Positions 52,693 through 61,471 of a DNA stretch of 64,000 nt are shown here, piece by piece. Under the pieces are notes generated by a model that was not told the DNA's origin, ran no database searches, and was given only the letters and a program-made list of their open reading frames with translations. Location: the NCBI RefSeq assembly GCF_029894425.1, contig NZ_JARXYJ010000001.1, forward strand, positions 2,480,001-2,544,000, given 5' to 3'. Source of the stretch: Streptomyces sp. SAI-127 (GTDB taxonomy: Bacteria > Actinomycetota > Actinomycetes > Streptomycetales > Streptomycetaceae). Position 1 is the stretch's first letter, and the number at the start of each line of letters is the position of its first letter. The position numbers were made by a program, and so were the translations under genes.

Positions 52693-54375
52693 ATGTCCGA
52701 ATCCACCGTGAACAGACCGGTCGGACGCCGTACCTTCGTCCTCGGCACCGCGGCCGCCGCAGGGACGGCAGCGCTCGCCGGACCGCTCGCCGAGACCGCG
52801 TCCGCCGCGACCTTCGGATGGAGCGACGACGGCTCCAACTACGTCGTCGACACCGGCGCCAGCCTCGTCTTCAAGGTCAGCAAGACCAACGGCGATCTGA
52901 CCTCGCTGGTCTACAAGGGCACGCAGTACCAGGGCTACGGCGGCAAGAACTCGCACATCGAGTCCGGGCTCGGCACGTCCACCGTGAGCATCAAGCAGTC
53001 CGGTACGACGATCCTGATCTCGGTCGCGTACGGCACGCTGAAGCACTACTACGCGGCCCGCAGCGGCGAGAACAACGTCTATCTGTGGACCAACAAGGCC
53101 GACACCTCGGTCAGCGCGACCCGCTACATCCTGCGCGTCAACGCGGGCAAGTTCCTCAACGACGAGTCCGACTCCTACACCTACGCGCCCACCACCATCG
53201 AGGCCCAGGACGTCTTCGCGAAGTCCGACGGCCAGACCCGCTCGAAGCACTACACGAAGTCCCGGGTCATCGACTACAACTACGTCGGCTGGACCACCGG
53301 CAGCGTCGGCCTGTACATCGTGCGCTCCAACCACGAGAAGGCCTCCGGCGGCCCGTTCTACCGCTCCCTCCTGCGCCACCAGAGTGCGGACGGCGGCGGC
53401 CTGTACGAGATCCTGTACTACGGCGAGAACCAGACGGAGGCGCAGCGCTTCGGCCTCCAGGGCCCCTACGTCATCGCCTTCACCGACGGCGGCGCCCCCT
53501 CCTCCGCGCTGTACCCGGGGACCCTCACCACCTCGTGGGCGGATGCGCTGGGCATCTCCGGCTACGTCCCCGCGAGCGGCCGGGGCAAGGTCGCGGGCGT
53601 CGGCATCACCGGGCGGAACACGGCGTACGCCTACACGGTCGGGCTCGCCAACTCCGCCGCCCAGTACTGGGGTTCGGCGCGGTCGTCCGACGGCTACTTC
53701 TCCATCGCGGGTGTCCTTCCGGGGACGTACACCCTGACCGTCTTCAAGGGCGAACTGGCCGTCTACACCGGCTCGGTGAGCGTCAGCGCCGGCGGGACCA
53801 CCACTCTCAACTCCATCGCGATCCCGTCCTCGAACGACCCGAGCAACGCGGGCGCGATCTGGCGCATCAACGACTGGAACGGCACGCCCAGCGGCTTCAA
53901 GAACGCCGACCTGATGACGTACGCCCACCCGTCCGACGTCCGCGCCGCCTCCTGGACGGGCAACGTCGTCATCGGCAGCGGCACCGAGACCTCGGCCTTC
54001 CCCTGCTACCTGTGGAAGGACGTCAACAGCGGCATCATCGTCTACTTCAAGCTGACGGCCGCCCAGGCCGCCGCCGCGCACACCCTGCGCATCGGTGTGA
54101 CGACGGCCTACGCCAACGGCCGCCCGCAGGTCGTCGTCAACGACACCTGGACCTCCGCCGTCCCCTCGCCGCCCACCCAGCCGAGCACCCGGTCGCTGAC
54201 CGTGGGCTCGTACCGGGGCAACAACAACACGTTCACCTACAGCGTGCCGGCGTCCGCCTGGCTGACGGACACCAGCGCCTACAACACGCTGAAGATCTAC
54301 GTGGCGAGCGGTTCGGGGTCGACGTCCTTCCTCAGTGCGGGCACATCGATCGACGCGATCGATCTGCTGGCCTGA
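52693..54375 (+). CDS. Secreted rhamnogalacturonan lyase (PL4 type)
   Basis: 560 residues. A Tat signal (PVGRRTFVLGTAAAAGTAAL, cleavage near ASA) precedes a beta-sandwich catalytic domain (FGWSDDGSNYVVDTGASLVF, LTSLVYKGTQYQ, HYTKSRVIDYNYVGW), a fibronectin-like domain (SDGYFSIAGVLPGTYTLTVF) and a C-terminal jelly roll (GAIWRINDWNGTPSGFKNAD). This three-domain order is that of family 4 rhamnogalacturonan endolyases, which cleave the rhamnosyl-galacturonate backbone by beta-elimination. GGAGGAGG nine bases upstream sets the start. It converges with the GH43 gene, their stops lying inside a 12-bp palindrome (54371-54382). Confidence 0.88.
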   Translation: MSESTVNRPVGRRTFVLGTAAAAGTAALAGPLAETASAATFGWSDDGSNYVVDTGASLVFKVSKTNGDLTSLVYKGTQYQGYGGKNSHIESGLGTSTVSIKQSGTTILISVAYGTLKHYYAARSGENNVYLWTNKADTSVSATRYILRVNAGKFLNDESDSYTYAPTTIEAQDVFAKSDGQTRSKHYTKSRVIDYNYVGWTTGSVGLYIVRSNHEKASGGPFYRSLLRHQSADGGGLYEILYYGENQTEAQRFGLQGPYVIAFTDGGAPSSALYPGTLTTSWADALGISGYVPASGRGKVAGVGITGRNTAYAYTVGLANSAAQYWGSARSSDGYFSIAGVLPGTYTLTVFKGELAVYTGSVSVSAGGTTTLNSIAIPSSNDPSNAGAIWRINDWNGTPSGFKNADLMTYAHPSDVRAASWTGNVVIGSGTETSAFPCYLWKDVNSGIIVYFKLTAAQAAAAHTLRIGVTTAYANGRPQVVVNDTWTSAVPSPPTQPSTRSLTVGSYRGNNNTFTYSVPASAWLTDTSAYNTLKIYVASGSGSTSFLSAGTSIDAIDLLA

Positions 54376-54377
54376 CG

Positions 54378-55787
54378 TCAGGTCCCGCGCGTCCACTGCT
54401 GGTTGGTCGCTCCGTTGCACGTGTACGTGATGATCGCGGCGGAGTTGGCGGTGGACGCGCCGTTCACGTCCAGGCACTCGCCGGAGGCCCGGGCCTTGAT
54501 GTTCACGTACGAGCCCGAAGTGACCACCGACCACTGCTGGCTGGTCGCGCTGCCGCAGTTCTCCTGGGTGACGTTGGTGGCGTTCTCCTGGAGGCACAGG
54601 GAGCTGCCGCGGCCGACCAGCTGGTAGTAGCCGGTGCCGAGGTCCTTGAACCACCACTTCTGGTTGCCGCCGCCGTTGCAGGTGTACTGGCTGATCGCGA
54701 TGCCCTGCCACAGCGACTGGTTGGCGACGTCCGCGCACTTGCCGCTGTTGCGGGAGACCAGCGTGTTGTACGTGGCGCTGGTGCCGCCGATCGTCCCGGC
54801 CGCCGCGTCGATCGTGATCTGGGGGTACCAGGACATGGACATCGTGGTGGAGCTGGGGAAGGTCAACGGCAGCCACACGTACCGGGAGTCGTTGACGGTC
54901 CCGCCGAAGGAGTTGCCCCAGCGGTCCCCCATGTAGAGGTACGAGGTGCCCGAAGTGCCCTGGACCGGCAGGACGTAGGCGGTCTGCGAGTTGTAGGTCG
55001 TGGAGTCACCGACGTTCGCCATCGAGGTCCATGGTCCGGCCAGGGAGGTGGCGGTGGCGTACTGCTGCTGGTTGGCGCTCCAGCCGGTGGCGCCCGACGT
55101 CAGCATGAAGTAGACGCCGCCCCGCTTGAAGAGGGCCGGTGCCTCGCGGTGGCCGCCCGGCCACGGGTTGGCGACCAGGCTCGCGATGCCGGTGTAGTCG
55201 GCGGTGAGCTTGTAGATGTGCAGGTCGTAGTTCTCGTTGGCGGCCGAGACCATGTACCCGGTGCCGTCGGTGTCGACGAACGTCGTGATGTCCCGGGACA
55301 TGTACTGGCCGAGCGGCTGGAAGCTGCCCTGGTACGTGTAGGTGCCGTCGACGGTGGACGAGACGGCGACGGCGGCGCGGGCCTGGCTGTAGTCGGTGCC
55401 GTTCTCCTTGTGCATCCACATCACGAACTTGCCGGTGGACGCGTTGTAGATGACCTTGGGCCGCTCGATGTAGGCGGTGCCGAGCTCCGAGGCGCTGGAC
55501 TGGGTCAGGACGTGGTTCCTGAACTCCCAGTTCTTCAGGTCGGTGGAGCGATAGGCGTCCACGTACCGGAAGGTGTTGTCGGAGTTGCGGTCCTCGCCGA
55601 ACCAGTAGTAGTAGGAGCCGACCTTGATGACCCCGCCGCCGTGGGCGTGCAGGGCGTTGCCCGACGTGTCCGTGAACTGGACGCCGTTGGGGATCGTCAG
55701 CGGGGCGGCCTGGGCCGGTCCGGCGGTCACCAGGGCGCCGGCCAGGGCCAGACACAGGGCGAGCAGTACCGCGTAAGCACGTCTCAT
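54378..55787 (-). CDS. Secreted GH43 enzyme, exo-beta-1,3-galactanase-like, with ricin-type lectin domain
   Basis: 469 residues. Signal peptide MRRAYAVLLALCLALAGALV up to AQA. The five-blade propeller begins NALHAHGGGVIKVGSYYYWF then GEDR, the opening seen in GH43 subfamily 24 galactan 1,3-beta-galactosidases. Further blade motifs are YIERPKVIYNASTGKFVMWM, RDITTFVDTDGTGY and HREAPALFKRGGVYFMLTSG (probable acid Glu in REAP). From about residue 335 a CBM13 lectin domain follows (NSGKCADVANQS, ASGECLDVNGAS, NQQWTRGT). It would trim the beta-1,3-galactan backbone of arabinogalactan. ATGA overlap with the upstream GH43 gene shows they are one operon. Confidence 0.83.
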   Translation of the reverse strand: MRRAYAVLLALCLALAGALVTAGPAQAAPLTIPNGVQFTDTSGNALHAHGGGVIKVGSYYYWFGEDRNSDNTFRYVDAYRSTDLKNWEFRNHVLTQSSASELGTAYIERPKVIYNASTGKFVMWMHKENGTDYSQARAAVAVSSTVDGTYTYQGSFQPLGQYMSRDITTFVDTDGTGYMVSAANENYDLHIYKLTADYTGIASLVANPWPGGHREAPALFKRGGVYFMLTSGATGWSANQQQYATATSLAGPWTSMANVGDSTTYNSQTAYVLPVQGTSGTSYLYMGDRWGNSFGGTVNDSRYVWLPLTFPSSTTMSMSWYPQITIDAAAGTIGGTSATYNTLVSRNSGKCADVANQSLWQGIAISQYTCNGGGNQKWWFKDLGTGYYQLVGRGSSLCLQENATNVTQENCGSATSQQWSVVTSGSYVNIKARASGECLDVNGASTANSAAIITYTCNGATNQQWTRGT

Positions 55788-56860
55788 GACGCGACCTCCG
55801 TGTCCGTGGCGGTGTCCGCCACCGGTATGCCGAAGTTCGGGGTGCCGTCCGCGTTCCAGCCGAGCTTCTGGACACGGGTGTGGCGGTTGGGGTCGTTCAG
55901 CGGGTCGCCGACGATCTCCTTGTACTGGCGGGCGTGATAGACGAGGACGTCACTGCGACCGTCCTCGGCGACGGTGAAGCAGTTGTGGCCGGGGCCGTAC
56001 TGCCTGGTGGTGTCGCTGCTGGTGAAGACGGGGGTCGGTGACTTGGACCAGCTCGCCGGGTTCATGAGGTCGGCGTCCGCGTCGACCGTGAGCAGTCCCA
56101 TGCAGTAGTGCCAGTCGGTGGCGCTCGCCGAGTACGACATGAAGAGCCGGCCGTTGCGGGCGATGACCGAGGGGCCCTCGTTGACCTTGTAGCCGATGCA
56201 CTCCCAGTCGTACTCCGGGGTGGAGAGCCTGATCTGAGGACCCGTCAGGGTCCAGGGGTTCGCCATCTTCGACAGGAAGATGCCCGTGTTGTTGTCCAGG
56301 CCGGGCTCGTGCTGGGCCCAGGCGAGGTAGCGGCTGCCGCGGTGGGTGAAGGTGGTGGCGTCCAGGGAGAAGGTCTCCCAGGCGGTCCTGATCTGGCCCC
56401 GCTCCACCCAAGTCCCCTTGAAGGGGTTGGGGTTGGCGTTCTCCAGGACCCAGATACGGATGTCCCACACGCTCTCGGCGGGCGCGGAGGCGAAGTAGAT
56501 GTACCACTTGCCGCCGACGCGGTGGAGCTCCGGCGCCCAGATGTGGGCGCCCATGACACCGGTCGGGTGCTTGGTCCAGATGACGGACTCGTCGGCGGTC
56601 GCGAGGCCGTTCAGGGTGCGGGAGCGGCGCAGGATGATGCGGTCGTACTCGGGGGCGGTGGCCGTGAAGTAGTAGAAGCCGTCGGAGTGACGGTGGATGT
56701 ACGGGTCCGCGCGGTTGCGGACGAGCGGGTTCACGAAGGGGGCGGCCTTCTTCGGGCGCGGGGCGGCTTCGGCGACTGCGGGGGTCGCGGCCAGGGCGCC
56801 CGCGGCCAGGGCACCTTGCAGCAGCAGTCGTCGGTGGGGGACGTCGGGGGCGCGGCTCAT
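55784..56860 (-). CDS. Secreted GH43 enzyme, exo-alpha-1,5-L-arabinofuranosidase-like
   Basis: 358 residues. Export signal RAPDVPHRRLLLQGALAAGA with a double Arg (Tat-like), cleaved near AEA. The propeller has FVNPLVRNRADPYIHRHSDG (D of ADP as base), GAHIWAPELHRVGGKWYIYF (E of APE), and ECIGYKVNEGPSVI (E of NEGP as acid), the three GH43 carboxylates. The wording fits subfamily 26 exo-arabinofuranosidases known from S. avermitilis, here without a CBM42. It would remove arabinose from arabinan or arabinogalactan side chains. First gene of a two-gene operon. The start at 56860 is chosen because upstream in-frame codons run through the divergent operator region. Confidence 0.85.
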   Translation of the reverse strand: MSRAPDVPHRRLLLQGALAAGALAATPAVAEAAPRPKKAAPFVNPLVRNRADPYIHRHSDGFYYFTATAPEYDRIILRRSRTLNGLATADESVIWTKHPTGVMGAHIWAPELHRVGGKWYIYFASAPAESVWDIRIWVLENANPNPFKGTWVERGQIRTAWETFSLDATTFTHRGSRYLAWAQHEPGLDNNTGIFLSKMANPWTLTGPQIRLSTPEYDWECIGYKVNEGPSVIARNGRLFMSYSASATDWHYCMGLLTVDADADLMNPASWSKSPTPVFTSSDTTRQYGPGHNCFTVAEDGRSDVLVYHARQYKEIVGDPLNDPNRHTRVQKLGWNADGTPNFGIPVADTATDTEVAS

Positions 56861-56894
56861 ACGGACTGCCTCTCGGAGGGGGGTGTCCTGAGAG

Positions 56895-56918
56895 AGATGT
56901 TCGATATTGAGAACATCT
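56895..56918. promoter_or_regulatory. Perfect inverted repeat AGATGTTC-N8-GAACATCT in the divergent GH43/beta-helix promoter
   Basis: AGATGTTC (56895-56902) and GAACATCT (56911-56918) flank GATATTGA. A second weaker pair CTGTT/AACAG (56917/56931) follows. The region 56861-57049 separates the GH43 operon from the beta-helix gene, so one regulator could serve both. A GCGCTTTCT core (56993-57001) inside GAAAG...CTTTC adds a LacI-like site. Confidence 0.6.
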
Positions 56919-57049
56919 GTTGTTATTGCGAACAGCCGAAAGGTAAGGCTGGGGAACCAGGAGGTCAACGGGTTGGACGAGACCGAAAGAAGGCGCTTTC
57001 TGTTTTCGTTTTTCTGTTATCGGCCCGCGCCTCGCCCGTCTCCGGTCAT

Positions 57050-59140
57050 GTGCGCAGCCATTTCCACAAGACAGCAGCCGCGGCCGGAGCCCTGGCGGCC
57101 GCCGCCCTCCTGGTCACCGCTCCCCCGGCGTCGGCCGCCGGTTCCCGTGATGTCACGGCCGACGTCCTCGCGGACCGGGACGTCACCCTGACCGGCGATA
57201 CCGTCGTCACGGTGCCCGCGGGGACGACGACGTACGACGGGGTGTTCCGCGGCGAGGGCACGCTCACCGTGCGCGGCAGCGGGACGCTGATCCTGACCAG
57301 GGACAGCGACTTCACGCTGCCCAGGTCCCGGCAGCGGCAGGCCGTGCGGACACTCGGCGGCAACCACCCGTACGTCACCACGACCCGCCCGGACCCGCCC
57401 GCGATCACGGTCGCGCGCGGAGCGACCCTCCAGTACGGCAACGGAGGGACGACGGGCCTGATCGGCCACTTCCCGTACGGCACCCCGGCGTTCCGGCTGA
57501 ACCAGGACAACATCCGGGTCGACGGCACCCTGCGGCTGTCCCTGAAGAGCGCCTACAACCTGGGCACCGTCAGCGGCTCCGGCCTGATCACCCAGCCACG
57601 CTTCCTCTGGGGCACCTGGGACCTGACGTCAGGCCCGTTCTCCGGGGTCATCGACAACGGCACGCAGGCCAACGCCGGGCGGCCCGAGTACGCGACCTCG
57701 CTGCCGGGCGTACGCAAGGTGCTCAACCAGGGCACCTGGACCGTGGACACCCCGCTGGGCCAGACGGTCACCCAGCGGATGGACTTCTACCAGCGCGAGT
57801 ACGGCAGCGACATCAACGTCCAGTCCCGGCCGGGCGGCAAGGTGGTCCTCACCGGCCAGTACAGCTGGTCGAACCAGGGCGGCGACACCAACCCCTCGCT
57901 CAGCGATCCCGCCCTGAACTGGACGCCGGCCACCAAGAACGTCAACAAGCGCGGCACCAACATCAAGGGCGCCAACGTCCAGTGGGGAGACGGGACGACC
58001 AGCAGGATCTTCATGCCGGGCACGGCGAAGACGGTGTACATCAACCTGCTGGCGGCGCGCTCCCGTTCACTGCTGACCTTCGACTACAACGGGCCGGTGA
58101 CCCTGGGCGCCCCCATCGGCGGTGGGCGCTTCCACGACACCCTGTCCGCGCCCGGCGCGGGTGACATCGTCATCAGGGGGACGAAGGGCAACGACGTCAC
58201 CTTCGCGGCCGTCCAGTACTACGACGGCTCCACGACCGTCGAGAAGGGCGCCGTGCTCCGCCTCGGCAGCGGCAGGCCGGGGGGCGACGGCGGGCTCTAC
58301 ACCGGAGGCAGTCTCTACAAGGTCGTCAACAACGGCTCGCTGATCCTCGACAACACGGCCAAGCCCCTGACCCTGCCCCGGATCAGCGGCAGCGGCTCCC
58401 TCACCCAGGCGGGCAGGGCGACGACGACACTGACCGGAACCGCGGTGACGTACACGGGGACGACGACGGTCCGCAAGGGCACGCTCGCCCTGCGGGGCGG
58501 AGCGACTCTCGCCCGCAGCAAGGGCATCCGGCTCACCTCGACGGCCGCACGGCTGGACGCGGGTACGGCCGGCCTCCGCGTGGTCTCCTCGCTCTCCGGC
58601 AAGGGCGCGGTGAAGGGCGCGGTCACCAACGAGGGTGTGGTCACGGGCCCACTCACCGTTTCCGGCGGCTACAGTCAGACCGCGAAGGGTGAACTGGTCC
58701 TGGGGGACAGTCCGTTGAAGGTGACGGGCCCGGTCCGGCTGGCCGGTGAGCTCGACTTCTCGGCAGTCGGCACCGGCCCCGCCCGCCGGATCGCCGTGCT
58801 GGACCACAAGGGCACGTCGAAGACCACGGGCGCCTTCAAGGGCCTGAAGGAGGGCACGCGGCTCAAGCTCGCCGACACGACGTACCGGATCACCTATCGG
58901 GGCGGCGACGGCAACGACGTCGCACTGACCGCGGTCACGGCGAGCGCCTCACCGGGCGTCCGTGCCGATACCGCGTCGAAGGCTCCGGCAGCGTCACCTC
59001 GCACGACGGGAGCGGAGACGGAGGGGCTGGGCTGGTGGCCGTACATCCTGGCGCTGGGACTGCTCGGCGGGCTGGTGGTCCCGCCGACCGTGCGCAGGCG
59101 AGTCAAGCGACGTGAGGGCGGACGGCACGCGGCGCACTGA
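57050..59140 (+). CDS. Secreted beta-helix surface protein with autotransporter-type strand repeats and C-terminal membrane anchor
   Basis: 696 residues from a GTG at 57050 (weak ribosome site; start uncertain). Signal peptide HFHKTAAAAGALAAAALLVT then APPASA. The body is glycine- and threonine-rich beta-helix: GEGTLTVRGSGTLILTRDSD, GLITQPRFLWGTWDLTSGPF, YYDGSTTVEKGAVLRLGSG, NNGSLILDN, GSGSLTQAGRATTTLTG and YTGTTTVRKGTLALRGG. The last four match the autotransporter-associated strand repeat of Gram-negative adhesins. The C-terminus has one helix (WWPYILALGLLGGLVVPPTV) and a basic tail without LPXTG. I infer a polysaccharide-binding or surface-display protein linked to the GH43 genes it diverges from. 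Confidence 0.78.
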   Translation: MRSHFHKTAAAAGALAAAALLVTAPPASAAGSRDVTADVLADRDVTLTGDTVVTVPAGTTTYDGVFRGEGTLTVRGSGTLILTRDSDFTLPRSRQRQAVRTLGGNHPYVTTTRPDPPAITVARGATLQYGNGGTTGLIGHFPYGTPAFRLNQDNIRVDGTLRLSLKSAYNLGTVSGSGLITQPRFLWGTWDLTSGPFSGVIDNGTQANAGRPEYATSLPGVRKVLNQGTWTVDTPLGQTVTQRMDFYQREYGSDINVQSRPGGKVVLTGQYSWSNQGGDTNPSLSDPALNWTPATKNVNKRGTNIKGANVQWGDGTTSRIFMPGTAKTVYINLLAARSRSLLTFDYNGPVTLGAPIGGGRFHDTLSAPGAGDIVIRGTKGNDVTFAAVQYYDGSTTVEKGAVLRLGSGRPGGDGGLYTGGSLYKVVNNGSLILDNTAKPLTLPRISGSGSLTQAGRATTTLTGTAVTYTGTTTVRKGTLALRGGATLARSKGIRLTSTAARLDAGTAGLRVVSSLSGKGAVKGAVTNEGVVTGPLTVSGGYSQTAKGELVLGDSPLKVTGPVRLAGELDFSAVGTGPARRIAVLDHKGTSKTTGAFKGLKEGTRLKLADTTYRITYRGGDGNDVALTAVTASASPGVRADTASKAPAASPRTTGAETEGLGWWPYILALGLLGGLVVPPTVRRRVKRREGGRHAAH

Positions 59141-59248
59141 GCGACGCCGGGGCTCCGCGGCGCCCTTCAGCAGGCCCACATGCCGGTCCCGCTGTTCGCG
59201 TACCGGACGGCTGCGGCCCTCCCCCGTCCCTTCGGCTAGCGTCGAGGC

Positions 59249-60190
59249 ATGACCAGCGACACCCCGGAAGTCCCCGACGCCCTCTCCCGCCCCCTCGCCG
59301 ACACCCTCGCGGCGGGCCCTGTCGTCCTCGACGGCGGGATGTCCAACCAACTGGAGTCCGCCGGGCACGATCTGAGCGACGAGCTGTGGTCGGCACGGCT
59401 GCTCGCGGAGCGGCCCGAGGCGATCACCGAGGCGCATCTCGCCTACTACGAGGCGGGCGCGGACGTGGCGATCACGTCCAGCTACCAGGCCACCTTCGAG
59501 GGGTTCGCCAAGCGCGGGATCGAGCGCGAGCGGGCGGCGGAACTGCTTGCCCTCAGCGTCGAGCTGGCGCGCGAGGCGACGCGGCAGGCATGGGCGAAGG
59601 GGGTCCGGCGGCCGCTGTACGTGGCCGCCTCGGTCGGGCCGTACGGCGCGATGCTCGCGGACGGTTCGGAGTACCGGGGCCGCTACGGCCTGAGCGTGGC
59701 CGAGCTGGAGGCCTTCCACCGGCCCCGGCTCGAGGTGCTCGCGGCGGCCGGGCCCGACGTCCTGGCCCTGGAGACGGTCCCCGACAGCGACGAGGCGCAG
59801 GCGCTGCTGCGCGCGGTCCGTGGTCTCGGTGTCCCGGCCTGGCTCTCCTACTCCGTCGCCGGCGACCGCACCCGGGCCGGCCAGCCCCTGGAGGAGGCGT
59901 TCGCCCTGGCCGCCGACGTGGACGAGGTCATCGCGGTCGGCGTCAACTGCTGCGTCCCGGAGGACGTGGACCACGCCATCGAGACGGCCGCGCGGGTCAC
60001 CGGCAAGCCGGTCGTGGTCTACCCCAACAGCGGCGAGTCCTGGAACGCGGAGGCGCGCCGCTGGGAGGGACGGTCCTCGTTCACGCCGGAGGAAGTCACG
60101 GGGTGGCGGGAGTCGGGGGCGCGGATGATCGGAGGGTGCTGCCGGGTGGGGCCGGGGGCGATCTCGGGGATCTCGGGGGCGCTGCGTTAG
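59249..60190 (+). CDS. mmuM: Homocysteine S-methyltransferase
   Basis: A 313-residue TIM barrel that methylates homocysteine with S-methylmethionine. The zinc ligands are C234 (VGVNCCVPED) and C297/C298 (IGGCCRVGPG). The N-terminal VVLDGGMSNQLESAGHDL and the loop TSSYQATFEGFAKRG bind homocysteine. Length and motifs equal E. coli MmuM. S-methylmethionine is a plant metabolite, which suits a plant-litter lifestyle. The gene is probably monocistronic; the next gene has its own operator. Confidence 0.93.
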   Translation: MTSDTPEVPDALSRPLADTLAAGPVVLDGGMSNQLESAGHDLSDELWSARLLAERPEAITEAHLAYYEAGADVAITSSYQATFEGFAKRGIERERAAELLALSVELAREATRQAWAKGVRRPLYVAASVGPYGAMLADGSEYRGRYGLSVAELEAFHRPRLEVLAAAGPDVLALETVPDSDEAQALLRAVRGLGVPAWLSYSVAGDRTRAGQPLEEAFALAADVDEVIAVGVNCCVPEDVDHAIETAARVTGKPVVVYPNSGESWNAEARRWEGRSSFTPEEVTGWRESGARMIGGCCRVGPGAISGISGALR

Positions 60191-60224
60191 CGGGAGCGGT
60201 GCGCCTTCTCGCCTTCGGGGTTCT

Positions 60225-60300
60225 GTCGTCTTGCGGCTGCTGCGTTCGTTGTGGTTGCTCGCGCAGTTCCCCGCGCCCCTTGAGGGCGCTGCGCGCCCGC
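60225..60300 (-). repeat. Dispersed Streptomyces repeat, leftward copy after mmuM
   Basis: On the minus strand it reads AGGGGCGCGGGGAACTGCGC then GAGCAACCACAACGAACGC, matching the element at 9177. It fills most of the 200-base gap between mmuM and the LacI gene. Confidence 0.7.
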
Positions 60301-60339
60301 CCCTTAACCCCGCTCCCCTCCCCCTGCTAGCCTCCGCTC

Positions 60340-60353
60340 GGGAACCGGTTTCC
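60340..60353. promoter_or_regulatory. LacI-type operator GGGAACCGGTTTCC
   Basis: A nearly perfect 14-bp palindrome with central CG, 37 bases before the LacI-family start. The form is typical for autoregulation by LacI-family proteins. Confidence 0.65.
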
Positions 60354-60390
60354 GTCGGTGTTGCCGCTGTTCCCAGGGGGAGAGGCAGGG

Positions 60391-61446
60391 ATGACCAGGA
60401 AGAGTGAGGACGCGAGCCGGAGCACGATCCGGGATGTCGCCGCGCGGGCCGGGGTGTCCGCGTCGACCGTGTCGCGGGTGCTCGGCGGGGTGTATCCGGT
60501 GAGCGCGGCGACACGCACGCGCGTGATGCGGGCCGTGCACGAGATGGACTACGTCGCCGACGCGCGCGCGAAGGCGATCGCGGGCGTCGGCACCCCCACG
60601 CTCGCGTTCGTGCTCGAGGACATCACCGGCCCCTCGTTCGCCCTGATGGCCCACGGCGTGGAACGCGAGGCGAACCGGCTCGGCCATCTGTGCCTGGTGT
60701 GCAGCACGGAGGGCGACGTCGAGCACGAACTGGAGTTCGTGGAGATGATGCGGGCCCAGCGCGCCGCCGCCGTGATCCTGGTGGGCGGCGCCGCCGACAC
60801 CGCCGAGTACCGCGAGCGCACCCGCCGGATGGCCGACTCGCTCTCCTCCGCCGGCTCCCGACTGGTGTTGTGCGGACGGCCGCCGCTCGGCCCCGGGGCC
60901 CCGGTCACGGTCATCGAGTACGACAACGAGGGCGGCGCCTACGCACTCGTCGCACATGTCCTGTCCCAGGGCCACCGGCGGGTCCTGTTCCTCGGCGGCA
61001 AGGCGGACCACACCACCGCGCAGGGCCGTGAGCGCGGCTATCTCGCCGCCCACCGCGGGCGCGGCCTGGAGCCCGATCCCGCGCTGGTCCTGAACGGCGA
61101 CTTCACCCGCGACTCCGGTCACCGTCTGATGCGCCGGGCGCTGAAGGAGGGACTGGAGTTCACGGCCGTGGTCGCCGCGACGGACATGGTCGCGGCGGGC
61201 GCCCTGACGGCCCTCCACGAGGCCGGCCTCGACGTCCCCGGTGACGTCTCCCTGGCCGGCTACGACGACATCCCCTTCGCCCGCGACCTGCACCCGGCGC
61301 TCACCACCGTCCACGTCCCCTACGAGGAACTGGGCCGCCTCGCCGTACGCACCGCGCTCGGCCGTACGGCGGAGGACCCCGCCGAGCACCTCCTGCTGGG
61401 CACCCACGTGGTGGTCCGGGACTCGGTCACGGCGACCGGCACCTGA
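60391..61446 (+). CDS. LacI family transcriptional regulator
   Basis: 351 residues. The DNA-binding head is STIRDVAARAGVSASTVSRV then LGGVYPVSAATRTRVMRAV (residues 11-50), with the hinge YVADARAKAIAGVG. The periplasmic-binding-protein-like core has LAFVLEDITGPSFALMAHGV, RVLFLGGKAD, and SLAGYDDIPFARDLHPALTT. The last is the sugar-contact block of the family. Effector unknown; the surrounding pectin/arabinogalactan genes are likely targets. The start at 60391 follows GGGGAGAGGCAGGG. An operator-like palindrome lies upstream. Confidence 0.92.
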   Translation: MTRKSEDASRSTIRDVAARAGVSASTVSRVLGGVYPVSAATRTRVMRAVHEMDYVADARAKAIAGVGTPTLAFVLEDITGPSFALMAHGVEREANRLGHLCLVCSTEGDVEHELEFVEMMRAQRAAAVILVGGAADTAEYRERTRRMADSLSSAGSRLVLCGRPPLGPGAPVTVIEYDNEGGAYALVAHVLSQGHRRVLFLGGKADHTTAQGRERGYLAAHRGRGLEPDPALVLNGDFTRDSGHRLMRRALKEGLEFTAVVAATDMVAAGALTALHEAGLDVPGDVSLAGYDDIPFARDLHPALTTVHVPYEELGRLAVRTALGRTAEDPAEHLLLGTHVVVRDSVTATGT

Positions 61447-61471
61447 GACACGTCCCCGTCGGCGGCCGCGC

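Noticed and set aside
52498..54876. N-terminal extension of the acetylesterase frame to 54876
   Set aside because: The frame is open by chance opposite the PL4 and GH43 genes; the signal peptide and ribosome site fix the real start at 52497.
52500..55937. Very long plus-strand open frame spanning the PL4 and GH43 genes
   Set aside because: Crosses two well-supported genes in another frame or strand and shows only Arg/Gly/Val-rich sequence.
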